From: Flavobacterium quisquiliarum
GTDB lineage: Bacteria > Bacteroidota > Bacteroidia > Flavobacteriales > Flavobacteriaceae
Direction of reading: 5' to 3'
DNA: 59,636 nucleotides
Assembly: GCF_019308285.1 (NCBI RefSeq)
Contig: NZ_WWEM01000016.1
Span: 1 to 59,636, forward strand
Position numbers and translations under genes: made by a program. The notes under the pieces are model-generated. The model saw nothing but the letters and a program-made list of their open reading frames with translations. It had not been told where the DNA came from and did no database searches. Of the stretch, positions 18,683-27,428 are shown in pieces; position 1 is the first letter of the stretch, and each line of letters starts with the position of its first letter.

Positions 18683-19690
18683 ATGCTAAAAGAAGAAGAA
18701 AAATTTGAGTTTATAATCAATCACGAAAGTGATATTCCAAAGTATCAGCAGTTGGTGGATGGAATTACAAATTCGATTGCGGAGAATATTCTGCAAAAAG
18801 GAGATTTGCTTCCGTCGGTGAATGTGATTTGCAAAACATATCAGCTTTCGAGAGACACGGTTTTTAAGGCTTATTCGATTTTAAAAGACCAAAATACGAT
18901 TGAATCTGTACCGAATAAAGGCTATTATGTAGCGGGAGAAACAAGAAAAGTGCTTTTGGTTTTAGATACGTTTAAGGCATATAAAGAGGTTTTGTACCAT
19001 TCGGTTGTGAATAATCTGCCCGATAATGTGATTATTGATGTGCAGTTTCATCATTATAATATTGATGTTTTTAAAACGATCATCAATAACGGAATTGGGA
19101 AGTATTATAAATACGTGGTGATGAATTTTGATCATCGGGATATTGCTCCGGCATTGTCGGCAATTTCAAGTGACAAATTGCTTTTGATTGACTGGAATAT
19201 TCAGGCGAAAAAGACGAACAATTATGTTTTTCAGGATTTTGGAAAAGCATTTTATGAGTCTTTGACAGAGGCAGTTTATTTGTTTAAAAAGTATAAAAAG
19301 ATACAATTTGTCTATCCTGATTTTACGAATCACCCGTGGGAAACAGTGGAATTTTTTAAGAAATTCTGTGCTGATTTTGGTTTTGAATACGAAGTGATTA
19401 CAGATCCGAAGAAGTTCAATATCGAAAAAGGAATTGCTTATATCAGTGTAAGCGACAGGATTTTAGGGCATTTTTTAGAGCAGTGCAAAGAGAAAGATTA
19501 CGAACCGGGAAAAGATGTTGGCTTTTTGTCATACAACGAAACCCCGATGAAGAAATTTATATACAAAGGAATTTCGGTTGTTTCAACTGATTTTAAGGAA
19601 ATAGGAACCAAAGCAGCGGCATTTATTACGCATGACGAAGAAACGAAGTGTTATGTGCCGACAAAATTAATAATAAGAGAATCATTGTAA
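18683..19690 (+). CDS. GntR-family regulator with sugar-binding domain, probable xylose regulator
   Basis: This 335-residue protein has a GntR winged helix at about 15-85 (IPKYQQLVDGITNSIAENIL, LPSVNVICKTYQLSRDTVFKA, then VPNKGYYVAGE). The effector domain is not the usual FadR or UTRA type but a periplasmic-binding-protein-like domain of LacI style (about 90-335; DVGFLSYNETPMKK and ISVVSTDFKEIGTKAAAFI). This architecture is found in Bacteroidota next to sugar kinase genes. The stop is two bases before the xylulokinase ATG, so translation is probably coupled, and xylose or xylulose is the likely effector. Confidence 0.88.
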   Translation: MLKEEEKFEFIINHESDIPKYQQLVDGITNSIAENILQKGDLLPSVNVICKTYQLSRDTVFKAYSILKDQNTIESVPNKGYYVAGETRKVLLVLDTFKAYKEVLYHSVVNNLPDNVIIDVQFHHYNIDVFKTIINNGIGKYYKYVVMNFDHRDIAPALSAISSDKLLLIDWNIQAKKTNNYVFQDFGKAFYESLTEAVYLFKKYKKIQFVYPDFTNHPWETVEFFKKFCADFGFEYEVITDPKKFNIEKGIAYISVSDRILGHFLEQCKEKDYEPGKDVGFLSYNETPMKKFIYKGISVVSTDFKEIGTKAAAFITHDEETKCYVPTKLIIRESL

Positions 19691-19692
19691 GT

Positions 19693-21174
19693 ATGTATTA
19701 TATCGGATATGATATTGGAAGTTCTTCTGTGAAAGCAGCAATTGTTGAAGCAGAAACGGGTAAAAAAGTGATCGTTTTGAATGAACCGCAAAACGAAATG
19801 GAAATCCTTTCAATTCACCCAGACTGGGCAGAGCAGGATCCTGAAATTTGGTGGCAATACATTTGTACAGCGACTAAAAGAGCGATTAAAGAAGCAAATA
19901 TTGATGCGTCTAAAATTCAGGGAATTGGTATTTCATACCAAATGCACGGATTGGTGATTGTGGACAAAGAAGGCGCTCCGTTGCGAAATTCTATTATCTG
20001 GTGTGACAGCCGTGCGGTTGAAATTGGGAATAAAGCTTTCGCCGAAATTGGAGAAGAGAAATGTATGTCACATTTATTGAATTCGCCAGGGAATTTTACT
20101 GCTTCAAAGCTGAAATGGGTGAAAGAAAACGAACCAGCAGTTTACAATAAAATTGCTAAATACATGCTTCCGGGAGATTATATCGCTTTGAAATTAACAG
20201 GCGAAGTAACGACAACTAAAAATGGTTTGTCTGAAGGAATGCTTTGGGATTATAAAGAAAATAAAGTAGCCGATTGGCTTTTAGAATATTACGGAATTGA
20301 TACCACATTGACTCCGAAAATCGTAGAAAATTTTACAAATCAAGGAGTTGTGACCGAAAAAGCTTCTGCAGAGTCTGGTCTTCCTGCTGGAATTCCGATT
20401 GTTTATAGAGCAGGAGATCAGCCAAATAATGCTTTGTCGTTAAATGTACTTCGTTCAGGTGAAGTTGCAGCAACAGGTGGTACGTCGGGTGTTTTCTATG
20501 CTGTTACAGAAACAAACTCAGGAAAAAGTACTCGTGTAAACAACTTTGTTCATGTAAATTATACGGAATCAAATCCGAGAGTTGGAAAATTGCTGAATAT
20601 AAACGGAGCAGGAATCCAATACCGATGGATGCGAAACAATATCGGAAATGAATCCTACGAAGAAATGAATGAAAAAGCATCTCAGATAAATGTAGGTTCA
20701 CAAGGATTGGTTGTCATTCCGTTTGGAAATGGCGCCGAAAGAATGTTCAATAATAAAAATATTGGATCTCATATTTTAAACCTGAATTTTAATATTCATA
20801 CCAACGCGCATTTGTTCAGAGCATCTTTAGAAGCAATTGCATTTTCTTTTGTTTACGGAATGGAATGTTTGAAAGATGATAATGCAACGATTAATGTAAT
20901 TAGAGCTGGAAATGATAATTTATTCCGTTCCGAAATTTTCTCTAATACAGTGGCAACATTAATTGGACATGAAATAGAAATTTACAATACAACCGGAGCA
21001 GTAGGAGCGGCAAGAGCAGTTGGCTTGACAGATGGCGACTTTGAAAAATTTGGTTCAGGAATTACAACAAACGATCACGTAATGACCTTTTTGCCTCTAA
21101 AAAATAAAGAGGAATACGAAACGGCATATAAAAAATGGAAACAAGAATTAGAATTAATATTAACAAATAAATAA
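19693..21174 (+). CDS. xylB: xylulokinase
   Basis: This 493-residue FGGY-family kinase phosphorylates D-xylulose to xylulose 5-phosphate. The start at 19693 (MYYIGYDIGSSSVKAAIVEA) is chosen because the first phosphate-binding motif begins there; a longer frame from 19648 would overlap the regulator gene. Other motifs are the substrate-binding QMHGLVIVD and IIWCDSRAVE, the GDYIALKLTG segment, and the ATP-binding ATGGTSGVF and TTGAVGAARA. It is followed by xylose isomerase after nine bases, forming the regulator-kinase-isomerase operon. Confidence 0.95.
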   Translation: MYYIGYDIGSSSVKAAIVEAETGKKVIVLNEPQNEMEILSIHPDWAEQDPEIWWQYICTATKRAIKEANIDASKIQGIGISYQMHGLVIVDKEGAPLRNSIIWCDSRAVEIGNKAFAEIGEEKCMSHLLNSPGNFTASKLKWVKENEPAVYNKIAKYMLPGDYIALKLTGEVTTTKNGLSEGMLWDYKENKVADWLLEYYGIDTTLTPKIVENFTNQGVVTEKASAESGLPAGIPIVYRAGDQPNNALSLNVLRSGEVAATGGTSGVFYAVTETNSGKSTRVNNFVHVNYTESNPRVGKLLNINGAGIQYRWMRNNIGNESYEEMNEKASQINVGSQGLVVIPFGNGAERMFNNKNIGSHILNLNFNIHTNAHLFRASLEAIAFSFVYGMECLKDDNATINVIRAGNDNLFRSEIFSNTVATLIGHEIEIYNTTGAVGAARAVGLTDGDFEKFGSGITTNDHVMTFLPLKNKEEYETAYKKWKQELELILTNK

Positions 21175-21183
21175 AAAAATCAA

Positions 21184-22509
21184 ATGATAGTTTTAGGAGA
21201 TAAAGAATACTACAAAGGTATTGGCCAAATTAAATTTGAAGGAAAAGAATCTGATAATCCGTTGGCATTTAAATATTACAATCCAGACCAAGTTGTAGCT
21301 GGAAAAACAATGCGTGAGCACTTTAAATTTGCTATTGCTTACTGGCATACTTTCTGCGGACAAGGAAGCGATCCATTCGGGCCAGGAACACAGCAATTTG
21401 CTTGGGATGCTTCATCAGATCCATATCAAGCGGCAAAAGATAAGGCAGATGCTGCTTTTGAATTTATCAGCAAAATGGGATTCGATTATTTCTGTTTCCA
21501 CGATTACGATTTGATTGCTGAAGGAGCAACTTTCGCAGAATCAGAAAAACGTTTGGCTTTTATTACAGATTACTTAAAACAGAAAAAAGCAGATTCTGGA
21601 ATTAAATTACTTTGGGGAACTTCAAACTGTTTCTCGAACCCAAGATTCATGAACGGAGCCGCTACAAATCCAGATTTTAATGTAGTAGCGAGAGCTGGAG
21701 GTCAAGTAAAATTAGCTTTGGATGCAACAATTGCTTTAGGTGGAGAAAACTACGTATTCTGGGGTGGTAGAGAAGGTTATATGTCTTTACTAAATACAGA
21801 TATGGGAAGAGAATTAGACCACATGGCGCAATTCTTAGCAATGTCTAGAGACTACGCAAGATCTCAAGGTTTTAAAGGAACTTTCTTCATCGAGCCAAAA
21901 CCAATGGAGCCATCTAAACACCAATACGATTTTGACTCGGCTACAGCAATTGGATTCTTGAAAAATTATGGGTTAGATAAAGATTTCAAAATTAATATTG
22001 AGGTAAACCACGCTACTTTGGCTCAGCATACTTTCCAACACGAATTAGAAGTAGCAGCAAAAGCAGGAATGTTAGGAAGTATCGATGCTAATAGAGGAGA
22101 TTACCAAAACGGATGGGATACAGATCAGTTCCCAAATAACATTCAAGAAACAACTGAAGCCATGTTGGTTTTCTTAAAAGCTGGCGGATTGCAAGGCGGA
22201 GGAGTTAACTTTGATGCTAAAATCAGAAGAAATTCTACAGACTTAGAAGATGTTTTCTTAGCGCACATTGGCGGTGCTGATACATTTGCAAGAGCTTTAT
22301 TGACTGCAGATAAAATCATCACTTCTTCTCCTTACGAAAAATTGAGAACAGAAAGATACAGTTCATTCGATTCTGGAAAAGGAAAAGATTTTGCTGATGG
22401 AAAATTAAACCTGAAAGATCTTTATACTATCGCTCACGAAAATGGAGAATTAAATCTTCAAAGCGGTAAACAAGAATTGTTTGAAAATATCATCAACCAA
22501 TATATTTAA
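21184..22509 (+). CDS. xylA: xylose isomerase
   Basis: This 441-residue TIM-barrel enzyme interconverts D-xylose and D-xylulose. It has the class II length with an N-terminal extension. Motifs seen are [14 protein letters not shown], the catalytic FHDYDL (His and Asp of the first shell), [10 protein letters not shown], the metal ligand segment [15 protein letters not shown], and GSIDANRGD. It is cytoplasmic. Together with xylulokinase and the downstream transaldolase it links released xylose to the pentose phosphate pathway. Confidence 0.97.
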   Translation: MIVLGDKEYYKGIGQIKFEGKESDNPLAFKYYNPDQVVAGKTMREHFKFAIAYWHTFCGQGSDPFGPGTQQFAWDASSDPYQAAKDKADAAFEFISKMGFDYFCFHDYDLIAEGATFAESEKRLAFITDYLKQKKADSGIKLLWGTSNCFSNPRFMNGAATNPDFNVVARAGGQVKLALDATIALGGENYVFWGGREGYMSLLNTDMGRELDHMAQFLAMSRDYARSQGFKGTFFIEPKPMEPSKHQYDFDSATAIGFLKNYGLDKDFKINIEVNHATLAQHTFQHELEVAAKAGMLGSIDANRGDYQNGWDTDQFPNNIQETTEAMLVFLKAGGLQGGGVNFDAKIRRNSTDLEDVFLAHIGGADTFARALLTADKIITSSPYEKLRTERYSSFDSGKGKDFADGKLNLKDLYTIAHENGELNLQSGKQELFENIINQYI

Positions 22510-22524
22510 TTGGTTTGAGATTAA

Positions 22525-22667
22525 TTAAACACATAGAAACATAGATTTTGATTTGTTGAAAAGAAAAGAGATGAAAGAAAATCTAGATTTTCACACATAG
22601 CTATGTGTGTTTAAACTAGTGAAATGCCTTTTATAGATGAAGTGAATCTATGTTTCTATGTGTTTAA
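22525..22667. repeat. 143-bp palindromic element, copy 2 (inverted)
   Basis: Terminal arms of 23 nt (22525-22547, 22645-22667) enclose a perfect 18-nt inner palindrome (CACACATAG/CTATGTGTG, 22592-22609). Read on the - strand it aligns along its length with 7997-8137. The rest of this 504-bp gap (22668-22940) shows no gene or clear motif. Confidence 0.88.
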
Positions 22668-22940
22668 ATTTTTATTAGTGAGAAACTATCTGAAAATAAA
22701 TTACATTATGATAGTTGTAAAACGTTTTTAGATAAAAACTTCGAAAATGTGTATTAAGATTATGGCTTTTTACACTGAGATTTAAGAAAACAGATTGAAG
22801 GTTTAGTTACTGTTTTTTGAAAATTGAAATTGAGAAAAAGTCAGTTTGATAAAATAATAAGTGAGTATTTTTTATTAAAGGTTTTTTGAAGAGCAGAATC
22901 AATCGAAATGCACATTTTTCACTCACTAGAACACACTGAG

Positions 22941-22973
22941 AACTTTGTCAATGTTTTAAACTTTGACAAAGTT
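22941..22973. terminator. palindromic terminator-like hairpin, copy 1
   Basis: AACTTTGTCAATG and its near complement meet at TTTTAAA and run into TTTTTTT. The same palindrome with small changes recurs at 36493-36525 and 51419-51449. It lies 40 bp before the transaldolase ATG and overlaps the longer open frame from 22963, which argues against that start. Confidence 0.65.
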
Positions 22974-23013
22974 TTTTTTACGCAAAAATACTTTTAACTT
23001 AAACCAAAAACTT

Positions 23014-23670
23014 ATGAAATTTTTTATTGACACTGCCAATCTTCAGGACATTGAAGAAGCGCAGGCTTTAGGCGTTTTAGACGGCGTAACCACCAATCCG
23101 TCTTTGATGGCAAAAGAAGGCATTACAGGAAAACAAAACATCCTAAATCATTATTTGGCTATTTGTAATATCGTTGATGGCGATGTTTCGGCTGAGGTAA
23201 TCTCGACTGACTTTGAAGGAATGGTTAGAGAAGGAGAGGAGCTGGCAGCTTTACATCCTCAAATTGTAGTAAAACTACCAATGATTGGTGATGGCATAAA
23301 AGCCTGTAAATATTTCTCTTCAAAAGGAATTCGTACCAATGTAACTTTGGTATTTTCTGCTGGACAAGCCTTATTAGCTGCTAAAGCTGGAGCGACTTAT
23401 GTTTCCCCATTTTTAGGAAGATTAGATGATGTTTCGACTGACGGAATGAACCTAATCGCTGAAATTAGAGAAATTTACGATAATTATGATTATCAGACAC
23501 AAATCCTTTCAGCATCAGTAAGACATACGATGCATATTATTAACTGTGCAAAAATTGGTTCAGATGTTATGACTGGGCCACTTTCAGCAATCAAAGGATT
23601 ATTGAAACATCCGTTAACAGATATTGGATTAAAACAGTTTGTTGAAGATGCCAAAAAGATGAATTTATAG
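23014..23670 (+). CDS. small-type transaldolase (TalC/FSA family)
   Basis: This 218-residue protein from the ATG at 23014 has the family start [16 protein letters not shown]; the 17 codons upstream overlap a hairpin and are left out. The Schiff-base lysine is Lys87 in IVVKLPM. Further motifs are [37 protein letters not shown] and [10 protein letters not shown]. It most likely transfers dihydroxyacetone units in the non-oxidative pentose phosphate pathway, fitting its place after xylA-xylB; fructose 6-phosphate aldolase activity is the alternative. Confidence 0.93.
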   Translation: MKFFIDTANLQDIEEAQALGVLDGVTTNPSLMAKEGITGKQNILNHYLAICNIVDGDVSAEVISTDFEGMVREGEELAALHPQIVVKLPMIGDGIKACKYFSSKGIRTNVTLVFSAGQALLAAKAGATYVSPFLGRLDDVSTDGMNLIAEIREIYDNYDYQTQILSASVRHTMHIINCAKIGSDVMTGPLSAIKGLLKHPLTDIGLKQFVEDAKKMNL

Positions 23671-23703
23671 TCTTATTTAAGATCAGTTTTCGATCATTTT
23701 TAC

Positions 23704-23738
23704 AATCCCCTCTAAGATATTTGGAGGGGATTTTTTTT
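23704..23738 (+). terminator. terminator after transaldolase
   Basis: The stem AATCCCCTC (23704-23712) with GAGGGGATT (23724-23732) is followed by a run of eight or more T. It separates the xylose genes from the SusC promoter region. Confidence 0.9.
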
Positions 23739-23747
23739 GAAATAAAA

Positions 23748-23759
23748 GCAACCGATTGT
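23748..23759 (+). promoter_or_regulatory. operator site 5
   Basis: GCAACCGATTGT lies ten bases after the terminator and 350 bp, centre to centre, upstream of site 6. The DNA between the two sites (23760-24097) has no gene or other clear element and is AT-rich. It may act as a distant auxiliary operator for the SusC promoter. Confidence 0.55.
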
Positions 23760-24097
23760 TTGTTTTGTGCTTTTGTAAGAAATATATTGTTTAGCGGTTA
23801 ATAGATTGATTAGTAGTTGATAATTGAATAAAATCCTTATTGTATAAGGGTTGGATAAGGATTTTCTCTTCAATTCTTTTTTGCAGTTTCACTACAACGT
23901 TTTAGCGGTTTTTGAAAAAATATGAAATTTTAACTTTTTATGTTTTTTTTAAGATTTATAGGTAATTGATTTATTATCTCTAACGTTTTCGTTGTATTAA
24001 TTCTTGTTTTTGATTATTATTTAAATTTTTAATAATATAAACGAATAATATGTTTTTTTGAAGAGGTATTTTTTTTAAAATGACAAAAAAAATTAAC

Positions 24098-24135
24098 GCA
24101 ACCGATTGTGTGTTGTTGTTTTTTGTATATATTTG
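24098..24135 (+). promoter_or_regulatory. SusC promoter with operator site 6
   Basis: The consensus -7 box TATATTTG (24128-24135) is 19 bases after TTG (24106-24108), a good -33/-7 pair. GCAACCGATTGT (24098-24109) overlaps the -33 element. The ATG of the SusC gene is 115 bp downstream, leaving a long leader. Confidence 0.68.
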
Positions 24136-24250
24136 TTTTGACTATAAGTTGTTTTTGTTTGATTTCTTTTAACATAAAAAAAACAAACTATAGGTCAATT
24201 AAAAGTAAACTAACTAAACCATACTTATTAACTCATTAAACCAATTATTT

Positions 24251-27200
24251 ATGACTAACTTTTTAATTACTAAAAGCAGATCAAAATACTTTAAGAATTT
24301 GGGAGTCCTAATTCTGATACTGGTATGCTCTGCTGCGGTAAATGCGCAAATTACTGTTTCGGGTACTGTATCTGATGGTAGCGGACCAATACCAGGTGTC
24401 AATATTATTGTAAAAGGAACTAAAACCAGTACTGTTTCTAACTTTGACGGAACATATACACTACAATCTGTTCCTGCCAATAGTATTCTGGTTTTTAGTT
24501 TTATAGGATATAAGCCTCATGAAGTTTTAGTAAACAACAAAACTAAAATAGATGCGGTATTAGAAGAAAATTTAAATGACTTAAAAGAAGTTGTTGTAAT
24601 TGGATACGGAACTGCTAAAAGAGCAGATTTAACAGGTTCTATTTCGTCTATCTCTAGCGCTGCAGTAACTCAATCAGTTGCTACAACTATTGATCAGGTT
24701 TTACAAGGACGTGCAGCGGGTGTGCAGATACAGCAAAATAGCGGTACACCAGGAGGAAGTTCTTCAGTGCGTATTCGTGGTATTAGCTCTATAACCGGTT
24801 CAAATGAACCTATTTATGTGATAGATGGTGTTATTATTGATGGAAATTCAGGTTCTTTAAATACCAACCCGCTTGCGGGAATTAATCCAAACGACATTGC
24901 TTCTATTGATATTTTGAAAGATGCTTCTGCAACTGCAATTTATGGTTCTAGAGCGGCAAATGGTGTAATCATGGTAACAACTAAAACAGGGAGAAAAGGA
25001 GACTTGACTTTAAATTTTGACAGTTATATTGGATGGCAGGAAATGCCTAAACAGTTGCAAGTCCTTAATTTAAGAGAATATGGAACCCTTAAAAATACGC
25101 GCTCAGACTTGGGAATTGTACAAAGAGACCCTTATTTTATCCGTCCTGATTTATTAGGCGAAGGAACAAACTGGCAGGATGAATTGTTTCAAACAGGTTT
25201 AATTCAAAGCTATAACTTATCTGCGTCTGGTGGTTCTGATACTACAACTTATGCATTAGGGATGTCTTATTTTGATCAAGAAGGAACTATAATTGGATCC
25301 TCTTTCGATCGTATGACTATTCGTGGTGTTATCGATTCTCAGGTAAAGAAATGGATGAAAGTGGGGGTAAATATGAATGTTTTTAAAACCAATCAAGTGA
25401 CCACTGTTAATGATGATTCGGTAATCCTGACAGCTTTAAAACAAACGCCAAATGTGGCAGCCCGAAATGCTGATGGAACTTTTGATGGACCAGATACAAC
25501 TGAATTCGTTCAAACCAATCCATTAGGAATTGCAATGCTGAAAGATAATCATGGAAAAGATTATGGAGTTAGAGGAAATGTTTATGCAGAAATTAGTTTT
25601 ACAAAAGATTTAAAACTTAGAACACAATATTCTATAGATTATGGTTTTGGAAACCGATATACTTTTAATCCATCTTATACTTTTGGTGCATTATCAAATG
25701 AGGTTAGAGAAGGAACAAGAACAAAATCTACCAGCGAAAACTGGATCTGGACTAACACTTTGACTTATAATAAAATATTTGGAAAACATAACGTTAATGC
25801 GATGCTGGCTGAAGAACTTCAGGAAAGAAACTGGGAAAATCTTTACGGCTATCGTTCTGGATATTTGACAAATGGAGCAACAGACTTGAATGCGGGTGAT
25901 CCAACAACAGCACGAAATTCTAATGCAAGTTCTACAAATTCTCTAAGTTCTTACTTTGGAAGGGTAGCTTATACTTTTGATGACAGATATTTTATAACAG
26001 GAACGATTAGAAGAGATGGATCTTCACAATTTGCAGAAGGTAATAAATGGGACTGGTTCCCAGCTGCAGGTTTGGCTTGGAAGATATCAAATGAAGGATT
26101 CTTAAAAGATAATCAGACAATTAATAATCTTAAATTACGTGCTGGATGGGGAGTTACGGGTAATTCAAGTGTTCCAAACAATGCTTATACTTCTGTTTAT
26201 GGTACTTCGGCAACGAATTGGGGAAGCGGACAGATTGCAACCAATACGGCAAATCCAGATTTGAAGTGGGAAAAATCAAACCAGACTAATATTGGTTTAG
26301 ATCTTGGACTTTTCAATAATAGAGTGGAGATTACCGCAGATGTTTATTACAAAAGAACAGATGACTTATTATTAAGATTGTCACTTCCTGCATACGTAGG
26401 AACAACAGGACAAGGATCGACTTCTCCGCCTTTTGCAAATATTGGATCTCTTGAAAATAAAGGTATTGAGTTTACTCTAAACACAATCAATATGCAGAGA
26501 CCAGATTTTCTTTGGAAATCAAACTTTAATATCTCTATGAATAGGTTTAAAGTATTGAAATTAAATTCTGAGTCAGGAGTTTATGATCAGACTTTACAGC
26601 AAGGTTCAGATGTAACAGTGGTTACTCGTAGTGCAGTAGGACAAACATTAGGACAATTTTATGGATATAAAGTTATTGGACGTTTTGAAAAAGCAACAGA
26701 TTTCTATTATAAAGATGCATCAGGAACTATAAAACCTACAGCATTACCAGAAGGAATGGTTATTGGCGAAAACGGTGTTTGGATTGGAGATTATATGTTT
26801 GAAGATGTCAATAAAGATGGTGTAATCAACGAAAAAGATGCTGGTTATATTGGAAACCCTAATCCAGATTTCACTTTTGGTTTTAACAATAGTTTTTCAT
26901 TCAAAGGATTTGATGTGAGCATTTTATTTACAGGTTCTTATGGAAATGATGTTTTAAATTATCAAAGACGCTGGTTAGAAAATCCTCGTGAAAATACTAA
27001 TTTATTGAAAACAGCATTGGGATATGCGCAATTAGAATTAATAGATCCGAATGGTCCTAATGATTACAGAAACGTACAAATTGTGGGAGGTGATCCGTAT
27101 ATGCCAAGAATTGGAGCCTCATCAGCATCTTCTGCTTCTAACTATCGTTTGAGCAATAGGTTTGTAGAAGATGGTTCCTATGTTAGACTTAAAAACATTT

Positions 27201-27418
27201 CTATTGGTTATAATCTACCAAAGGATTTGTATTCTAAATATGGAATTTCAAATATCAAAGTTTACTCAAACATGCAGAATGTTTTAACCTTTACTAAATA
27301 TAAAGGATATGATCCTGAAGTTGGTGCGATAAATCAAAATCAGCTTTTAAATGGTATCGATAATGGACGTTATCCTTCACCAGTAACAACTACACTTGGA
27401 ATCAACATTAATTTCTAA
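24251..27418 (+). CDS. SusC/RagA TonB-dependent transporter (xylan system)
   Basis: This 1055-residue outer-membrane transporter has a signal peptide ending AAVNAQ (about residue 33). Next come a CarboxypepD-regulatory-like domain (about 35-110, VSGTVSDGSGPIPGVNIIVK), the TonB-box region, and a plug with the SusC signatures LQGRAAGVQIQQNSGTPGG and IYGSRAANGVIMVTTK. A 22-strand barrel follows, ending LGININF. It lacks an STN domain, so it is not an ECF/FecR signalling type. With SusD directly downstream it forms the import complex for xylo-oligosaccharides, powered by TonB. It starts the second xylan operon behind operator sites 5 and 6. Confidence 0.96.
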   Translation: MTNFLITKSRSKYFKNLGVLILILVCSAAVNAQITVSGTVSDGSGPIPGVNIIVKGTKTSTVSNFDGTYTLQSVPANSILVFSFIGYKPHEVLVNNKTKIDAVLEENLNDLKEVVVIGYGTAKRADLTGSISSISSAAVTQSVATTIDQVLQGRAAGVQIQQNSGTPGGSSSVRIRGISSITGSNEPIYVIDGVIIDGNSGSLNTNPLAGINPNDIASIDILKDASATAIYGSRAANGVIMVTTKTGRKGDLTLNFDSYIGWQEMPKQLQVLNLREYGTLKNTRSDLGIVQRDPYFIRPDLLGEGTNWQDELFQTGLIQSYNLSASGGSDTTTYALGMSYFDQEGTIIGSSFDRMTIRGVIDSQVKKWMKVGVNMNVFKTNQVTTVNDDSVILTALKQTPNVAARNADGTFDGPDTTEFVQTNPLGIAMLKDNHGKDYGVRGNVYAEISFTKDLKLRTQYSIDYGFGNRYTFNPSYTFGALSNEVREGTRTKSTSENWIWTNTLTYNKIFGKHNVNAMLAEELQERNWENLYGYRSGYLTNGATDLNAGDPTTARNSNASSTNSLSSYFGRVAYTFDDRYFITGTIRRDGSSQFAEGNKWDWFPAAGLAWKISNEGFLKDNQTINNLKLRAGWGVTGNSSVPNNAYTSVYGTSATNWGSGQIATNTANPDLKWEKSNQTNIGLDLGLFNNRVEITADVYYKRTDDLLLRLSLPAYVGTTGQGSTSPPFANIGSLENKGIEFTLNTINMQRPDFLWKSNFNISMNRFKVLKLNSESGVYDQTLQQGSDVTVVTRSAVGQTLGQFYGYKVIGRFEKATDFYYKDASGTIKPTALPEGMVIGENGVWIGDYMFEDVNKDGVINEKDAGYIGNPNPDFTFGFNNSFSFKGFDVSILFTGSYGNDVLNYQRRWLENPRENTNLLKTALGYAQLELIDPNGPNDYRNVQIVGGDPYMPRIGASSASSASNYRLSNRFVEDGSYVRLKNISIGYNLPKDLYSKYGISNIKVYSNMQNVLTFTKYKGYDPEVGAINQNQLLNGIDNGRYPSPVTTTLGININF

Positions 27419-27428
27419 AAACTGCACA

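Noticed and set aside
22963..23013. Longer N-terminus for the transaldolase
   Set aside because: It overlaps a hairpin, and the family N-terminus MKFFIDTAN begins at 23014.
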